The position numbers and the translations under genes were made by a program. The notes under the pieces are model-generated. The model was not told the DNA's origin, did no database searches, and saw only the letters and a list, made by a program, of their open reading frames with translations. Shown here piece by piece: positions 1-12,165 of a stretch of DNA of 64,000 bases. Where the stretch lies: contig JAURVB010014533.1 in NCBI GenBank assembly GCA_033002965.1, forward strand, positions 1 to 64,000, written 5' to 3'. The stretch's first letter is position 1. The number at the start of each line of letters is the position of its first letter. This DNA is from Piper betle. Taxonomy: Eukaryota; Streptophyta; Magnoliopsida; Piperales; Piperaceae.

Positions 1-1459
1 GGGGGCATTTCTCATCAACTTCACGACACAGATAAAATGTCGCCATCGGCCTTTGTCTTTGTTAACTGTTTTTGTTTGTGGATAACAAATTAATTTTACT
101 TAAAAAACTAAGACCGTGTTCGTGGCCAGAAAAATCTTTATTTTTTATATTCTTAAGAACTGCCGTTTCATTGAACTATCCGTATTAAACTCGAACGAGG
201 ATTTGAAATATATATTTGACAATTTGAACATGAGTTTTTTCTTCCCTCAATACAAACCGTGCTATTATGGACTTTTCTGATCGTCAATAGTTTCAATATT
301 GTGGTTTGGTGAATTGGTAGGTCTTTTGAGTTTTACCATGAGGCTTTGAAAATCCAAACCAATAGTTTAGATCATCTCTGGATAGTACTAAACATGGGGT
401 AGGAGCTAGGTATTAAGTTTGTACTTGTAATTTGTTTTCTGTTTTTCCCCACCAAACCATGTTATTGCGTATATAGAGATGCATTCATATAGTCTATCCC
501 CGAGGATGCCGTTATGCCCGCCTACAAAAAAAGTATAATTTGAATGGCTAAATTACAGTATATATATGTATATTTACAGTAATTTTATTGAGAACTTGAT
601 TAACCATGCTCTTCACGGGAACGTGCAATTATGATTTTAAGTACAGCGAAGGAACATTCTAGGAGGCAAATTGTTTTTTACTTAGCATAATTGCTATATA
701 TTATTGCATTGTTGTATATATATATATATATATATATATAAACGAAGCTGGTTTCCATGCATTCTGATGGTTCATTGTACATGAATACCCTTCATTGAGA
801 ATTTTGGCAGCTGCTTGTCGATATCTTATTGTCAATCATATTCATGTGGGTATTTTTTATGTTCCATGCCAGCTCTGTTGGAATAAAAAAATGTACAATC
901 TTTTTTTATATTGATCACATAGAGAATTTAAAGAGTGCACATTTTATGATCGTACGTCCGCATATTTTTTCCAGGTCGCGAGCATGTCACTGCCCACTTG
1001 TACGACAATCACCAATTCCAAATATACATGCCAGGCTTCTTCTCCGTTTGAACACAAATTATTATCTTGTTTATTCTCTTAGTCCTGCAACAGGTGAGGT
1101 TATCTTTCTTTTATTCATAGCGTCTTCTTCAAAGATTTTGTAATATTTTCCAAAATATACAAAGCATCAATAAATATTATAATTTTCTAAAATTCTTATT
1201 TTTATCTTGCGAGACTATATACTCATTCTTAAAAAAAAAGTACCTTCTTGATCAAACATATTGAAGTTTTGATCCCTTTATTTCCCAGTTGATCTATGTT
1301 TCAAAAAAAATTTTTTTAATAACAAATGAGGAATGATTTATTTTTTAGTTAAGATTTTTCAGGGTGGGCACTTCAAGCCATAAACAGTAAAATATAGGGG
1401 AGTTTGAAATTAAGTCGAAAGGATTAGCTCTTGATTACATTAGGAGAGTGATGGAAGAA

Positions 1460-1494
1460 CGACCATGAACTTTTCATGGTCGCACGACCATGAA
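1460..1494. repeat. Short hairpin with a third direct copy
   Basis: CGACCATGAA at 1460-1469 is followed by its exact inverse TTCATGGTCG at 1473-1482, and a third direct copy sits at 1485-1494. The function is unknown. It could be a relic of a small transposon end. Confidence 0.4.
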
Positions 1495-2104
1495 TGTAGA
1501 CTCTAATTTAACACAATTATCTTAATAAGCTTTGGGAATAAAAAAAACTGAACAAACAAGAGTAATTTTCAAAGAGGTTATCATCCACATGAGATAGGGT
1601 TGGGCCGCTATCTTTGACAAAGGAGTTGATGTGCCTTAAACGCCAGTTTAATTATATACATACATATATATGTATATATGTATATATATATATATATATG
1701 AGGTGATATTAACAAAGTATTTTTTATCACATAACCATGGTTCCATTACTCCAAATCCGACAAAGGTTTTCTAGATGCTCGATTATATAAAAACGGCAAA
1801 GAAGAGCTGAAAATTGTGGATCCCACCCTTTTTTAAAAATGGGTTGATTTGATAAAAAGGATCTTCATCAGGTGTACCTTCCGTTCCCTGCAGGCTTTGC
1901 AAATACATTAAGGGTTTTCTTCTTTTTTCTATTCATTTTTTTGGGGTGGTCAGGATTAATTTAATTTGGATTTATGGTCAGACTTATCAGTCGATGAGAG
2001 GTCGTCAACGTAATTATTTGAGTCTTAGTTGAAGATAATGATAATGATTTAATGGTTTATTTATATTTTTTTCCTTTTTAAAATTAGTTGATCAGTCATA
2101 ATTT

Positions 2105-2151
2105 CACTACTAAAAATCAAGTCAAATGTCTGTCACGATTTTTTCGTGACA
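2105..2151 (+). repeat. CACTA-like terminus with hairpin
   Basis: The sequence starts CACTACTAAAAA, which resembles CACTA transposon termini. It is followed by an 8-bp perfect stem (TGTCACGA at 2131-2138, TCGTGACA at 2144-2151). No matching opposite terminus or transposase was found, so at most this is a terminal fragment. Confidence 0.3.
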
Positions 2152-2825
2152 CATTTAGTCATTTAAGCTGTATGAAAGAAAAAGCAACGGTTAAAAGTCT
2201 CCATTTGCTCACTGCTTTATGTCACATGATTTTGTTCCACGTGTCAACGTAAACCAATTTAGTTTTATCAATGTGAAAAAAAGTTGAATATGGTGAATAC
2301 TTGTTGCGAAAAAAAAGAAGAATAGCAAAACAAACTAATTTTCTCAAGATATATATTATTTTAAGTAATAAATGGATTTATTTATGAATAGGGAATTTTT
2401 GGAGCATCATTGTCACAAGCAAAAATCTGAACATGACAGCCAAGATTGGAAACATATGTATATCTTTTGCACCTAGAGTTGGTTATGATACAAATAAGTT
2501 AGTGGTACAATAATTAGCTAGTTGACATAGATATGCTCTATATATATATATTCAAGGGGATGCACCTCATGTGTATATATAATTATAACGAAAGGGCCAA
2601 GATGAGTACTATATGGTTTATCTCCACCAAAATAATAATCATCATACTTATATATATACATATATTACCTTGCCTTTATTATAATTATACTCAATTCAAA
2701 AGAGCAAAGATATTGAAACTGTTACTTACCAAACTTTGTACGTTTGGAGAAAAAAATGCATTTTCTTTGATGACAAGAAAAGCACCATTTAGAAAAGAGA
2801 ATAGAAATATGATGGCTGAATAAAC

Positions 2826-3251
2826 ATGCATGGATCACCGACGGCGATGGCTCATCGATGTTCTCTTCTTTGCTCCTTGTCATTGGCAGCATTACGCTCA
2901 AAATTGGACCCCGTTACATGTATGGACACCTTTCATTTGATGCAGAAATTGGACTTACGAGCCAAAGAACATGTGAAGAAAAAACATTCATGGTGGTGGG
3001 CCTCTATCCACGGAGCTAAGATTCTTGAATGGGCCAAGACAAACAGTCATCAATCTCCCTCATCCCTCACAACACACTCCAAAGACTCGTTCTTAGGGCC
3101 TGAGAAATGGCTGCCAGGGACAGCATCTTCCAAAATTGCTTATCAGATCCCACATGCTCTGAAACTTCTTCGTGACAAGAACCCAACTTCCTTCCTTGGT
3201 AGGTCCACTGCTTTTATTACTTCGGAGCTAATTTCACCGTGCCTTTCTTGA
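2826..3251 (+). CDS. Hypothetical ORF, 141 codons, unrecognised
   Basis: This open frame is less AT-rich than its surroundings. Its product has no recognised domain: a short Cys/Leu-rich N-terminus, a Lys/Trp-rich middle (KKKHSWWW) and no clear transmembrane segment. Neither the other forward frames nor the reverse strand gave a convincing family match. It could be an exon remnant of a decayed gene, because the reverse strand also has broken protein-like runs. Its status as a real gene is doubtful. Confidence 0.2.
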   Translation: MHGSPTAMAHRCSLLCSLSLAALRSKLDPVTCMDTFHLMQKLDLRAKEHVKKKHSWWWASIHGAKILEWAKTNSHQSPSSLTTHSKDSFLGPEKWLPGTASSKIAYQIPHALKLLRDKNPTSFLGRSTAFITSELISPCLS

Positions 3252-3704
3252 GCAAGAGATGAGAAGTTGTAAGTTGTAACAGGTGAAAAATATAACAATT
3301 AGCAACCAAACCTCCATGTACAGTAGTACTGCTGGGGTAATCAAAATATTTATGATCGACCATGTTAACTGACAATAGTGTAGTATTTCAGATACATAAT
3401 GCTTCTTGTAAGCCGATGATGAAATACTACTTCAACAATAATAAAAGCACAGTGGTTTATCGGAATTTTACAAAGGTATGTAGCTATATTCATTGTTATA
3501 AATGAAACTTTGATAGTTCCGCCGACAATGCCTCTTCAACTTGGATACTCAAATCTGTAAAGATACGATGCTTGATCCACTTCATCTTCAACCACTAATA
3601 GTGGTGAGTGGGTTTTTTGGCTACTTGGAAGTGGTTCTTCTTTGTTATGATCATTTCTTCAATATGAGTATACGTTGCCCTGTCAGGGAACGTATTAGGC
3701 ATGG
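3252..3704. other. Intergenic, nothing recognised
   Basis: This is AT-rich sequence between an unrecognised ORF and the left LTR of an old Copia element. No gene, RNA or repeat was identified. Confidence 0.5.
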
Positions 3705-4160
3705 TGTTGACCTTGAACCCATCAAGCAGAAAGAATAAACCGAGGAAAACGCTCGGGCGCTTGAAGGCCCAAAAAAAGAAAAGCAGTGCTAACCTGAGTG
3801 GTGATGGCGCACCCACGGCGCGGGGTAACGCAATTCTGGGCGGTTTTCGTGTATATTTATATTATTTTTTATATTTTTCTTCTATGCATCCTTAAGTGTA
3901 ATCTATTTGTTTTATAAAGAGGAGGGTTATAAGGTGCTAGAAGAAGATTTTCTTCTAGGTTGAGAGAGGAAATTTTTTTTGTAAACTTTAATTTATAATT
4001 CTTCTTGATAAGAAATCTTCTTGTTATGTTTTTTTACCCTAGAGATTGGAGGTTTTCTATGTTAGTTTTTTGGTGTTTTTATTTTCAATATTTTGTTTCA
4101 TTGTTTGATTATGGGCGAATGTCTTATCACACACTTTCGCAGGACAGATCTACTCCAATA
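3705..4160 (+). repeat. Left LTR of the old Copia element
   Basis: It aligns by eye along its whole length with 8777-9286, sharing the AAAGATTTTCTTCTAGGTT block and the TTTTGTTTCATTGTTTGATT block. It differs from the right copy by many substitutions and indels, so insertion was not recent. Confidence 0.85.
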
Positions 4161-4175
4161 ATTAATATCACAGCC
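4161..4175 (+). other. Degenerate primer-binding site (tRNA-iMet type)
   Basis: ATTAATATCACAGCC directly follows the left LTR. It differs at three positions from the usual Copia sequence ATTGGTATCAGAGCC, complementary to the 3' end of initiator Met tRNA. Confidence 0.7.
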
Positions 4176-4229
4176 CGTTGGTTTGACATTCCATAAAAGG
4201 GTTAAAATTATTCTTCTAGATCTCTTTTA

Positions 4230-6480
4230 TGGATCCATTTAGTCAATGTTTTTCTTTAAAATTAGATGTTGAGAAGTTTAATGGAGAGATTAGTTTTGCT
4301 CTTTGGCAAGAAAAAGTTAAAGATAGTCTTATTAATTAAGGTTTTAAGGGTATTGTTTGTGAGGCTAAAAGGCATGTTGATATATCTAATAAAGACTAAT
4401 TTAATTTAGAAGAGATAATGTTGGGTGTCATTCCTATACATCTCCCTGATGAAATTTATTACAATATATTACATGTAATGTATTCATATGTTTTATGGAC
4501 AAAATTAGATAGTATATATATATGACAAAATCCTTGACTAGCAAGACCTATCTTAAGAGGCAGTATATTATTTGAGGATGCATGACTCTGATTCTTTGCA
4601 ATCTCATTTACATAAGTTTAACAAGTTGTGTAATGATTTGTTGTGCATTGATGAAAAAATTATATAGGATGATAAGGCCTACATGCTTATTAACTTCCTA
4701 AATTCAGTATATGAAGAGGTTGTGAAAACCTTATTTCATAGTAAGGATTTTATTGAATTTGATGACTTTGTTACAACTTTATTGTTTGAGGAATTAATGA
4801 TTAAGGATAAGAAGGAGATCAAGAATGATGAGGATCTTTTTTATGTAAATATAGAGCTTGGGAACAAGGGAAAAGTCTTTTAGGAAGGGAGTGGAAGCAA
4901 GGGAAAGGGTAAACATGATAAGCAGAAAGGTTGGTTACTATTATTGTAAAAAGGAGGGACAACACTTCAAGAAAGACTACAGTAAAAGGATCAAGCTAAT
5001 GTTGATAATTCTGGTGCTGATGGTGAGAATCCACTCAATGTTACATATGGTGTAAATAATGGTGAGGATAGTTGAATTTTGGATTCTGGATACTTATTTC
5101 ATATGTGTCCAAATAAGGAGTGGTTATATGATTATTAAGCTTTTGATGGTGGTTCAATTCTAATGGGAAGCAATTCTGCTTGCAAGATTGTTGGGATTGG
5201 ATATGTGAGAATCAGAGTGTTTGATGGTGTGATCCGAATATTGACTAATGGGATGTATATGCCAGAATTTGAGGAAAAATCTGATTTCACTAGGTTGTTT
5301 GGATAGCGATAGATGTAGAGTTGTCATGTCAGAGGCAGTTTTGAAGATCACTAAGTAGTTATCATTGATCATGAAGGGCCAGAAGAACGAAAATTTGTTT
5401 ATGCTACAGGGACACACAGTTGTTGGTGTTACTGCAGGTTCTAACTCTGAAAAGGAAATAAAGAACATTTTACTTTGGCATGCGAGGTTAGGTCATATGA
5501 GTGAGAGATGCATGATTGAACTCCAAAGAAGGGGTTTACTCAAGGGTTTAAAGGTATGTCATCTGAAGTTCTGTAAGTATTGTGTTCATGACAAGCAAAC
5601 AAAGGTACTGTTTTGATCACTTGTATCTCATAATAGTAGTTTTGTCTTGGGCTATGTTCATATTGATTTATGGGGGGCAGCATCTTTGAAATCTAATGGT
5701 TGTGTTGTCTATTTTCTTACCTTTATAGATGATTTTTTCAAGAAGGTTTGGGAATACTCCATGAAGCATAAGGATGAAATTTTTCTATGTTTAAACAATA
5801 GAAGATGGGACTTGAAACTCAAACGAGAAAGAAACTCATGTATTTGAGGTCAGATAATAGAGGTGAGAATAAGCCCAAGAAATTTGTTGATTTTTGTCAA
5901 TAGGAAGGTGTAAGCGAATATTTCACAACGCAATACACACCTCAGTAGAACAATGTTGCTGAAAGGATGAACAAGACTTTCCTGGAGAAGGAAAGGTGTA
6001 TGAGATTGAATGCGCGGTTGTGTAAGATATTCTGAGGTGAGGTAGTGAATATGACATGTTACATCATCAACATGACACCTCATGTTGCATTGGAGGAAAG
6101 CTTTGGAGGAAATATGGACATGTAAACCGATTGTCTAATATGATTTGAAAGTCTTTGGTTGTCTATATTTTGTGCATATACATGATACACAATAATCTAA
6201 GCTGGACTCCAAGTCAAGGAAGTATGAGTTTCTTGGGCTCAAGAAAGGCATGAATAGCTTTAAGCTATGGGTTGTAACATTAAAGAAAGTTATAGTGAGC
6301 ACAGATATTATCTTTGATGAGGAGCGCATGTTGAAACCGAGTTGATTGCATGTGAATCCAGTGAAGGGTAGGTTGATGAGGATAGGAACTATAAACTTTG
6401 GTCTTTTTGCCAGAGGGTTTTATTTTTAGTTCAGTCTTGACGAAGATCGAGACTTCCCAGACTCTTTTTGTCACGTATGG
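4230..6480 (+). pseudogene. Decayed Copia gag-protease-integrase
   Basis: The reading frame opens with a gag-like start (LDVEKFNGEISFALWQ) and is broken by many stops and frameshifts. Recognisable blocks, in order, are gag (4230-4900), a damaged zinc knuckle (YYCKKEGQHFKKD, about 4945), a protease-like DSG with CPNKEW nearby (about 5085-5125), the GAG-pre-integrase HLGH-type and Cys motifs (WHARLGHMS with CKYC, 5476-5590), and the integrase core (HIDLWG at about 5656, then LRSDNRGE at about 5848, where the usual second Gly is Arg). It stops being recognisable near 6480, just before the nested insertion. It encodes nothing functional now. Confidence 0.8.
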
Positions 6481-6495
6481 ATGTATTGCATGCTA

Positions 6496-6800
6496 TGTGT
6501 GAATTCAAGAAGTCATATAGAAGAAGTCACTACATTAAATTTTATAAATATGTGTGGAATTCAAAAAATCATTTGTGTGATAACGTAAAGTTAAAAAATA
6601 ATTATTAAGTTAATAAGAATAGATGTTAAATCTTAAAAATATTATAAACATCATTATAACGATATGCTAAAGGTAAAAATCAATAATTTATAATATTAAT
6701 TTTTTTCAAGAATTAATTTAATTAAATAATATTTATGGTTTGTTCTAAGATTTACAAAATCCTAAATAAAATAACCTAATTATTTTTTTAAGGTTTTACA
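6496..6800 (-). repeat. Truncated second LTR of the nested element
   Basis: It matches 8265-8558 closely, including the shared GAATTCAAGAAGTC and TAAATTTTATAAATATGTGTG blocks and the same terminal TTTTACA on the plus strand. A short local duplication (GAAGTC...GAAGTC) occurs near its broken end. Confidence 0.75.
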
Positions 6801-7276
6801 ATCTCCCAAGCTTAAAAATTTCCGTCCTCAAAAATATAATAAGGAAAAAAAATCGGGGTTTTATAATCTCCCTAACTTGGGAATTTTCGTCCTCAAAATA
6901 TAATAGGTCACGAGGAGAAAAATTGGAGTTTTTTTTCTTGATTTAAGCATTGCCACTTATATGTATAGCTAAAGTGGGGCACACTGTCTAATGACACAAT
7001 TATCCATATTGCACAAGTGTCACATACCACCCATATTACCTAGATAACACCTCTGATTGTAAAGGCATCTCATATACGCTCATTGGCTTAAGTGTCACGT
7101 ACACCTAGCATGACACATAAGTGGCACACCCATAATTATTTACCATATAAATAATAAAAATTAATTCTATAAAAGAATGAGCAATTCGTATATAAAAGAA
7201 TTTTATCCTTGGGATAGTGGACTCGTAGACTTTCAACAAGATAATGATTGATTTGCATGGTTTCGTGGGTAACACA

Positions 7277-7288
7277 ACTTTGATACCA
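7277..7288 (-). other. Primer-binding site of the nested element
   Basis: The minus strand reads TGGTATCAAAGT, close to TGGTATCAGAGC, two bases after the LTR end at 7291. This placement fixes the LTR boundary and orientation. Confidence 0.55.
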
Positions 7289-7290
7289 CC

Positions 7291-8558
7291 TGTACCGACC
7301 CGGCTGTTCCGAGCCATAAGCCAAGTGTTATCTCATAGATTAATTTTCTATTAATTTTCAAGATTTTAAATAAACTCTTGACATAAAAGTTAATATAATA
7401 AATGCTTAGAATAATCTAAGCCCCATGAATCGAACCAAAATCCCACTGCCATGTAAACAATCTCGAAAAAGAATAGTCTAAGAATAAAATCCTCCAGCTG
7501 TCTAAGAATAAAATCCTCCAGCTGTCCCGACTCTACCCATCCTTTCATGCTCATACCTACGGAGGCAATTCTGCTTTAGTAATAAAAACACTAAGTCGTA
7601 TAATTACAAGAAATAATTAATATATTTCACAACATCTGAATTACATCTTTTAGTGATTATATATGCTGGTAGGGTGGTCTCCCATCCAGGTACAATCTCA
7701 TGTATGCGCACACACGCTATGTGGCCTTCGGCCTGTAGTTACTGATATTTGTCATTGACTCACCCTCTCGGTATCACAAGTCCATAATGAGCCTCTTGCA
7801 CTACTACGCCCTATCACCCATTTTGGCATGGGGGCATGTATTTAATCTTTCAAGGGGGTGTTGCCCTTGGATTGAGTCAATTCATTGACCCCGATTGCGC
7901 TCGGCGCATGGTGATCGAATATGAACTCAAGTCGACCAAGACTCCCACATAATAATTTTTTTAAGGGTGCTGCCTTGTGTTGGACTGAACCCATTCTTTG
8001 ACCCCATCCGTGTTAGACTGAGCCCATTCTTTGACCGTGGTTTCCCTCAACACATGGTAATCGAATGTAGAGGCCGACCAAGACTTCCAAATCAAAATAT
8101 ATAACATTTCAAATAATTATACAGACTTAGAATTTTGATGAGGCACCTGCAACTACGACACATAATCCTAATATAAATGAAATTTCTCTAAAGCCAACTG
8201 TCCTCACAAACTATCCAAATGATGTTTCATTTAATAACAAAATTCTCATTTATATAAAAGAATATGTATAGAATTCAAGAAGTCACTACATTAAATTTTA
8301 TAAATATGTGTGAAATTCAAAAGTCATTTGTGTGATAACGTAAAGTCAAAAAGTAAATATTAAGTTAATACGAATAGATGTTAAATCCTAAAAATATTAT
8401 AAATATCATTATACTGATATGCTAAAGGTCAAAATCAATAATTTATATTATTAATTTTATTTGTAAGAATTAATTTAATTAAATAATATTTAAGGTTCAT
8501 TCTAAAATTTACAAAACCCTAAATAAAATGACCTAATTATTTTTTTCAGAGTTTTACA
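7291..8558 (-). repeat. Complete LTR of the nested element
   Basis: It runs from TGTAAAAC (8558) to a TACA end (7291) on the minus strand. Its first ~295 bp are repeated at 6496-6800. It contains an internal near-duplication (GTTGGACTGA/GTTAGACTGA followed by CCCATTCTTTGACC, about 7980-8035). No open frame of note. Confidence 0.6.
7470..7525. repeat. 24-bp tandem duplication
   Basis: The unit TCTAAGAATAAAATCC plus TCCAGCTG occurs twice head to tail within the nested element's LTR. It is a small local duplication with no obvious role. Confidence 0.6.
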
Positions 8559-8645
8559 GATAATGCAATTGAAATGTTTACTAAGTTGATGACTTCATAT
8601 AAATTCGAACACTGTCTAGACTTCATTGGAGTGTCTCATTGCTAG
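8559..8645 (+). pseudogene. RNase H C-terminal tail of the old Copia element
   Basis: The frame starting exactly at the nested-element boundary reads DNAIEMFTKLMTS then KFEHCLDFIGV and a stop. This resembles the conserved Copia ending (N-x-ADMLTK, then F-x-HC-x-DLIG). It shows that the nested element landed inside the Copia pol gene, and that the reverse transcriptase and most of RNase H were lost. Confidence 0.75.
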
Positions 8646-8765
8646 GTGATGGGAGTGCAGCCCAAGAGGGGCTATGGCCACACCGGTAGGGTGTGGTTTC
8701 GTGCCGCTTTTTATATGACGATAATCTTCATGTTGGTTTGAGAATATGGGGTATATTTTCCCACC

Positions 8766-8776
8766 AAGGTAAAGAT
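8766..8776 (+). other. Polypurine tract of the old Copia element
   Basis: AAGGTAAAGAT abuts the right LTR and resembles the common plant Copia form AAGGTGGAGAT. Confidence 0.65.
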
Positions 8777-9286
8777 TGTTGATCTTGAAACCTATCAAGC
8801 AAGATGAAGAAAGTGAGCGAGAAAGTAAGAGAATGCTAGGGCACTCAATTTTAGTTTGCCCGCCAAAAAAAAAGGCTAAGCGCTCAAGAGCTCTGAAACC
8901 AAACGTTTGAGCATGGGCAAAGCGCCCACGGAGCGGGTAACGCGATTATGGACAGTTTTCTATCGGTTCTTCAAATATTTATATTATTTTTCATCATTTT
9001 CTTCGATGTATCCTTAATTTTAGCTTATTTTTGCATAAAGAGGATTATTTTATGGCATTAGAAAAAGATTTTCTTCTAGGTTAAGAGAGAGAAGAAGTTT
9101 ATTATAAATTACAATTTGTAATTCTTTTACATAACAAAATTTATTCTTCATGGTTTTTTACTTTTGAGTTTGAGGATTTTTCACGTTAATTTTTTATTTT
9201 ATAATATCCTTAAATATTTTGTTTCATTGTTTGATTATTGGCTATTATTTTGTCACGCGCTTCCACATGGTAGATTTACTCCAACA
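8777..9286 (+). repeat. Right LTR of the old Copia element
   Basis: It is the partner of 3705-4160, starting TGTTGATC directly after the purine tract. It carries extra sequence relative to the left copy near its beginning. Confidence 0.85.
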
Positions 9287-11107
9287 TCAAATTCATGTAA
9301 AATGGTTTTTTTATGTTTATACATCTTTTAACGTTCGAAAATATAAATACTTTTATTTTTATTTTAAAAAATGCAACTGCATCGAAGATCCTTCTGTTTA
9401 GCATATACAAATTTCATTGTTTTGCCGCATATCTGAGCAGAGTTTAGTTTACCGGTCAGAGCTGACGCCTTTAAGTTTGGGGTAAAAAAATTGTGAGAAC
9501 ACGAAAGGGAAGTGGTGAAGCCCATTTAACATAAGCCTAGTCAGTCGAAGCCCACTTACACATGCTTCCGTGGAGAAGCATGTTGGATTTCGTTAATACC
9601 ATTGCCCACGAGGAGATCAAGTCGTCGATTTTAAATTTTGATATAAAATAACATTCATAATAATAGTCAACCCAACATAGGTGAATAAGGTGTTCATGGT
9701 TATAATCCAATCACTAAATCCCGGGCAGATTCTGTATTGAACATGGTTTATATATGGTCATAAAAAACGGTTTAAATATGGTCTTAAAAAATAATTTGTT
9801 GGAAGGTCTAAGAGTTAATATATGTCATAAATTATAGTCATCGTGTAAATATTCTTTAGAAATTGTTCAAAAAATATATACATAAACCATTTTATTTTGT
9901 TATTAATAAATTATGTGGTCTTCATGTGTTTTTTGTTAAGAAAAAGAAACAGTCAATAAAAAATATGTAAAAAGTTAAAGATAAAGTTTTTTTACTAAAA
10001 AAGGAGAATTTTTTTATATTGAGGGCTAATATATATGTTATAATATAATATTAATGCCCGCACAAATTGTTCCTTGGTCGGTTTGATTAGTGTCCATGCC
10101 TTATTAAATGTCCATACAAAAGAAATGGAGATAAGAACAAGTAAAGAGGAGATTAGATTTTTTGTGATGATTATGGAAAATTGAGGATATTGAGGTATAA
10201 AAATAGGAAGAGGATTGGCTTTGATCAATGCTAAGCTTAATTTATTGAGAACAACATTGACGAACTGCTAAAGCTTAATTTATTCTCGTTCATGCTTTTA
10301 ATGGAGAGCACCTGAATTATCGAGAAAGGGGTTGGAAATGTTGCTCATTGGGCGGACAACATTGAGGAACTCCTCATGCCCTAAAGAGGCGAGTACACCT
10401 TCTTGCCCATGCTTTTCATGGAGAGCACCTAATTTGGCATTTTATATATGTTCTGGCGACTAATAACTTGGCTAAACACATCGCTCATGCAATATTAGAC
10501 CAATTCCATCGTTTGCTTGAGATTGCCCTTCTCGAGACTATGGAATGCAGCACCGAAATAATTTGGATGCCAAGTTACAATGACAGCCTAGACTAAATGA
10601 TACTCAAAAAATAAATTTCAACACCCTCCCTTTCCCCTACTATGTCCGCTAAGGCCGCCCTAGGCTAGATCTAGCCACACGATCACCAAATCGGGGCACA
10701 CGACCAAATCTGGCCCACACTAATAGATTCAATAAAGTGGCCAGATTTAGCCATGTGGCCAGATTTGATCGTCGATGGCTGGAGTGAACCGCCCCTAGCC
10801 CAAATTTGGCGAGAGGGATGCTATGTCCGGTTGATAACAATTAGATTCGGTTGCTTGGGTGAGAGTTGATTTTTTTTTTTAAGATTCAATCACTTTGAGC
10901 AGCATGAATCTTGCCTTTGGGAAATCTTTCTCCTTTTGAAAAATATATTCTCTTTTTTTGGTAAAAAGTTCTTATAAATAAATCATCTTTAAGATTAAAA
11001 TTGAAGTCAATGTATCCCGAGGAAGGCATGAGGTTTGTTGACTGCCCTTTGGAAAAGACCCATGTTCATAGTGCTTAATGGGCTCAACGGGAGCTCCCCA
11101 TTTGGCG
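9287..11107. other. Intergenic, nothing recognised
   Basis: AT-rich sequence up to about 10640. The reverse and forward frames around 10240-10600 have protein-like runs but no recognised family. 10640-10860 is GC-richer and repeats a 'AGCCA-x-ATC/AAATCTGG' style wording, similar in flavour to the GC-rich filler in the (TA)n elements near 37.2 kb. Confidence 0.4.
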
Positions 11108-11699
11108 ATTCCAACTAGGGGTGGGCACGGACATTCGAATTTGTCCATCCGTCCGACGTCCGAAGCATGTCCGACCGAATTTAACCGACCGAATTTGACC
11201 AAATTAAAATAAACTAAACATGGACATTTTTTTGTCCGATCGAACGATCGACCAAGTGTCCGATATTTTATATCAATAATATAATGTCTTCAACATTTAT
11301 AAGACTAATATTATAGTTTATGAAAATTTTAAAATATAAATATACAGTAAAATTAATTAAGTTTATACATAAAATTGATATTTAATATCTTAAATATCTA
11401 AAAATGACATACATATAAAAAGGATAAAAGTCACTCTTATATTTAGGAATTTAGAACTATACATTCACATTAATAATCATATCAAACCACTTACAATTTA
11501 GCTAACATGCTCTCAATTTTTAAAGTCAAACAAAAGATAATCAATGTATAAAAACTTTAAAATAATCATTGGCATCAAAATGTAGTCCAATATTGCATTT
11601 ACTTCAAAGATAAAATATTCTAATAATTGATTCTTCATCTAGCTCACCTACATGAAAAAATATAAAAAAGTTAATTACTCATGTTTTATATCCTCTTTA

Positions 11700-11975
11700 T
11701 TTTGAAATTAGGATATTTCATTTCAATTTGCTTCTATAAATGAGTAGTTTCATAACTTTCAGTTCTTCAAACTTCTTTTCACAATAACGACAAATAGGAA
11801 ATGTTCCATTCTTCTAATATTATCTATCAAAATAAGCGTATACACCGGATACTATTTTTCTCTTTTTTGATAATGTACTGTCCATAGATTTTCCTTCTTT
11901 AGCAATCGAATTTTTGCTATCTTTTTCACATCCACTTTGTTCATTTACATTTAATAATAAACTTGTATGATCCAT
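11700..11975 (-). pseudogene. hAT transposase N-terminal remnant with BED-type finger
   Basis: From a possible Met at 11975 the minus strand reads an acidic/Lys-rich leader, then KKRKIVSGVYAYFDR followed by a stop, then TFPICRYCEKKF. The aromatic pair and the C-x2-C match the first half of a BED zinc finger found at the start of hAT transposases. Stops and frameshifts interrupt it, and no catalytic domain or hAT dimerisation region is present. Confidence 0.55.
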
Positions 11976-12165
11976 CTTCGAAAAAATATATCACATTATA
12001 AACATAATGTAAAAACCGCAATCTGAGTTAGGGTTTTATGCTTATGAACTTATCGGTTCAGACGTCGGTTCGAGTCGAGTATGTTTTAAAATATGTGTAC
12101 TGAGCCGATGCCGGTCGCGTGTATGAGCCATGAGAGTCATGTATACCCAAATATATGATGATAAT

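Larger units (their letters stand above)
1..2825. other. AT-rich intergenic DNA
   Basis: No convincing gene is seen. The short open frames here have no recognisable domain and lie in AT-rich, stop-rich sequence. Two TA microsatellites (714-740 and about 1652-1699) and two small hairpins (listed separately) are the only structured items. Confidence 0.6.
6496..8558 (-). mobile_element. Nested coding-poor LTR element (LARD/Gypsy-like), truncated at one end
   Basis: Read on the minus strand, it starts at 8558 with TGTAAAAC and has a long LTR to about 7291 that ends TACA. After a 2-nt spacer comes TGGTATCAAAG, close to an initiator-Met primer-binding site. About 480 bp of internal sequence follows, then a purine tract (AGCTTGGGAGAT) directly before a second TGTAAAAC at 6800. 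Only the first ~305 bp of this second LTR remain (6800-6496), so its far end is deleted. No gag or pol domain is visible, so this is a non-autonomous element. It sits inside the old Copia element. Confidence 0.7.
3705..9286 (+). mobile_element. Old, heavily decayed Copia LTR retrotransposon, interrupted by a nested element
   Basis: Two related direct repeats (3705-4160 and 8777-9286) both begin TGTTGA and end around CTCCAA(T/C)A, as expected for LTRs. Directly after the left LTR is a degenerate initiator-Met primer-binding site. Directly before the right LTR is a purine tract (AAGGTAAAGAT). Between them lie fragments of gag, protease, GAG-pre-integrase and integrase, in Copia order, then a nested insertion, then a tail resembling the Copia RNase H C-terminus. 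The reverse transcriptase region is missing. Flanking bases (CATGG and TCAAA) do not form a target duplication, consistent with age. Confidence 0.85.

Noticed and set aside
3700..9291. Target-site duplication of the old Copia element.
   Set aside because: The flanks CATGG and TCAAA do not match, so no duplication is claimed.
10240..10600. Possible coding sequence with protein-like runs (LAKHIAHAILDQFHRLLEIALLE).
   Set aside because: Stops interrupt it, and neither strand gives a recognised domain.
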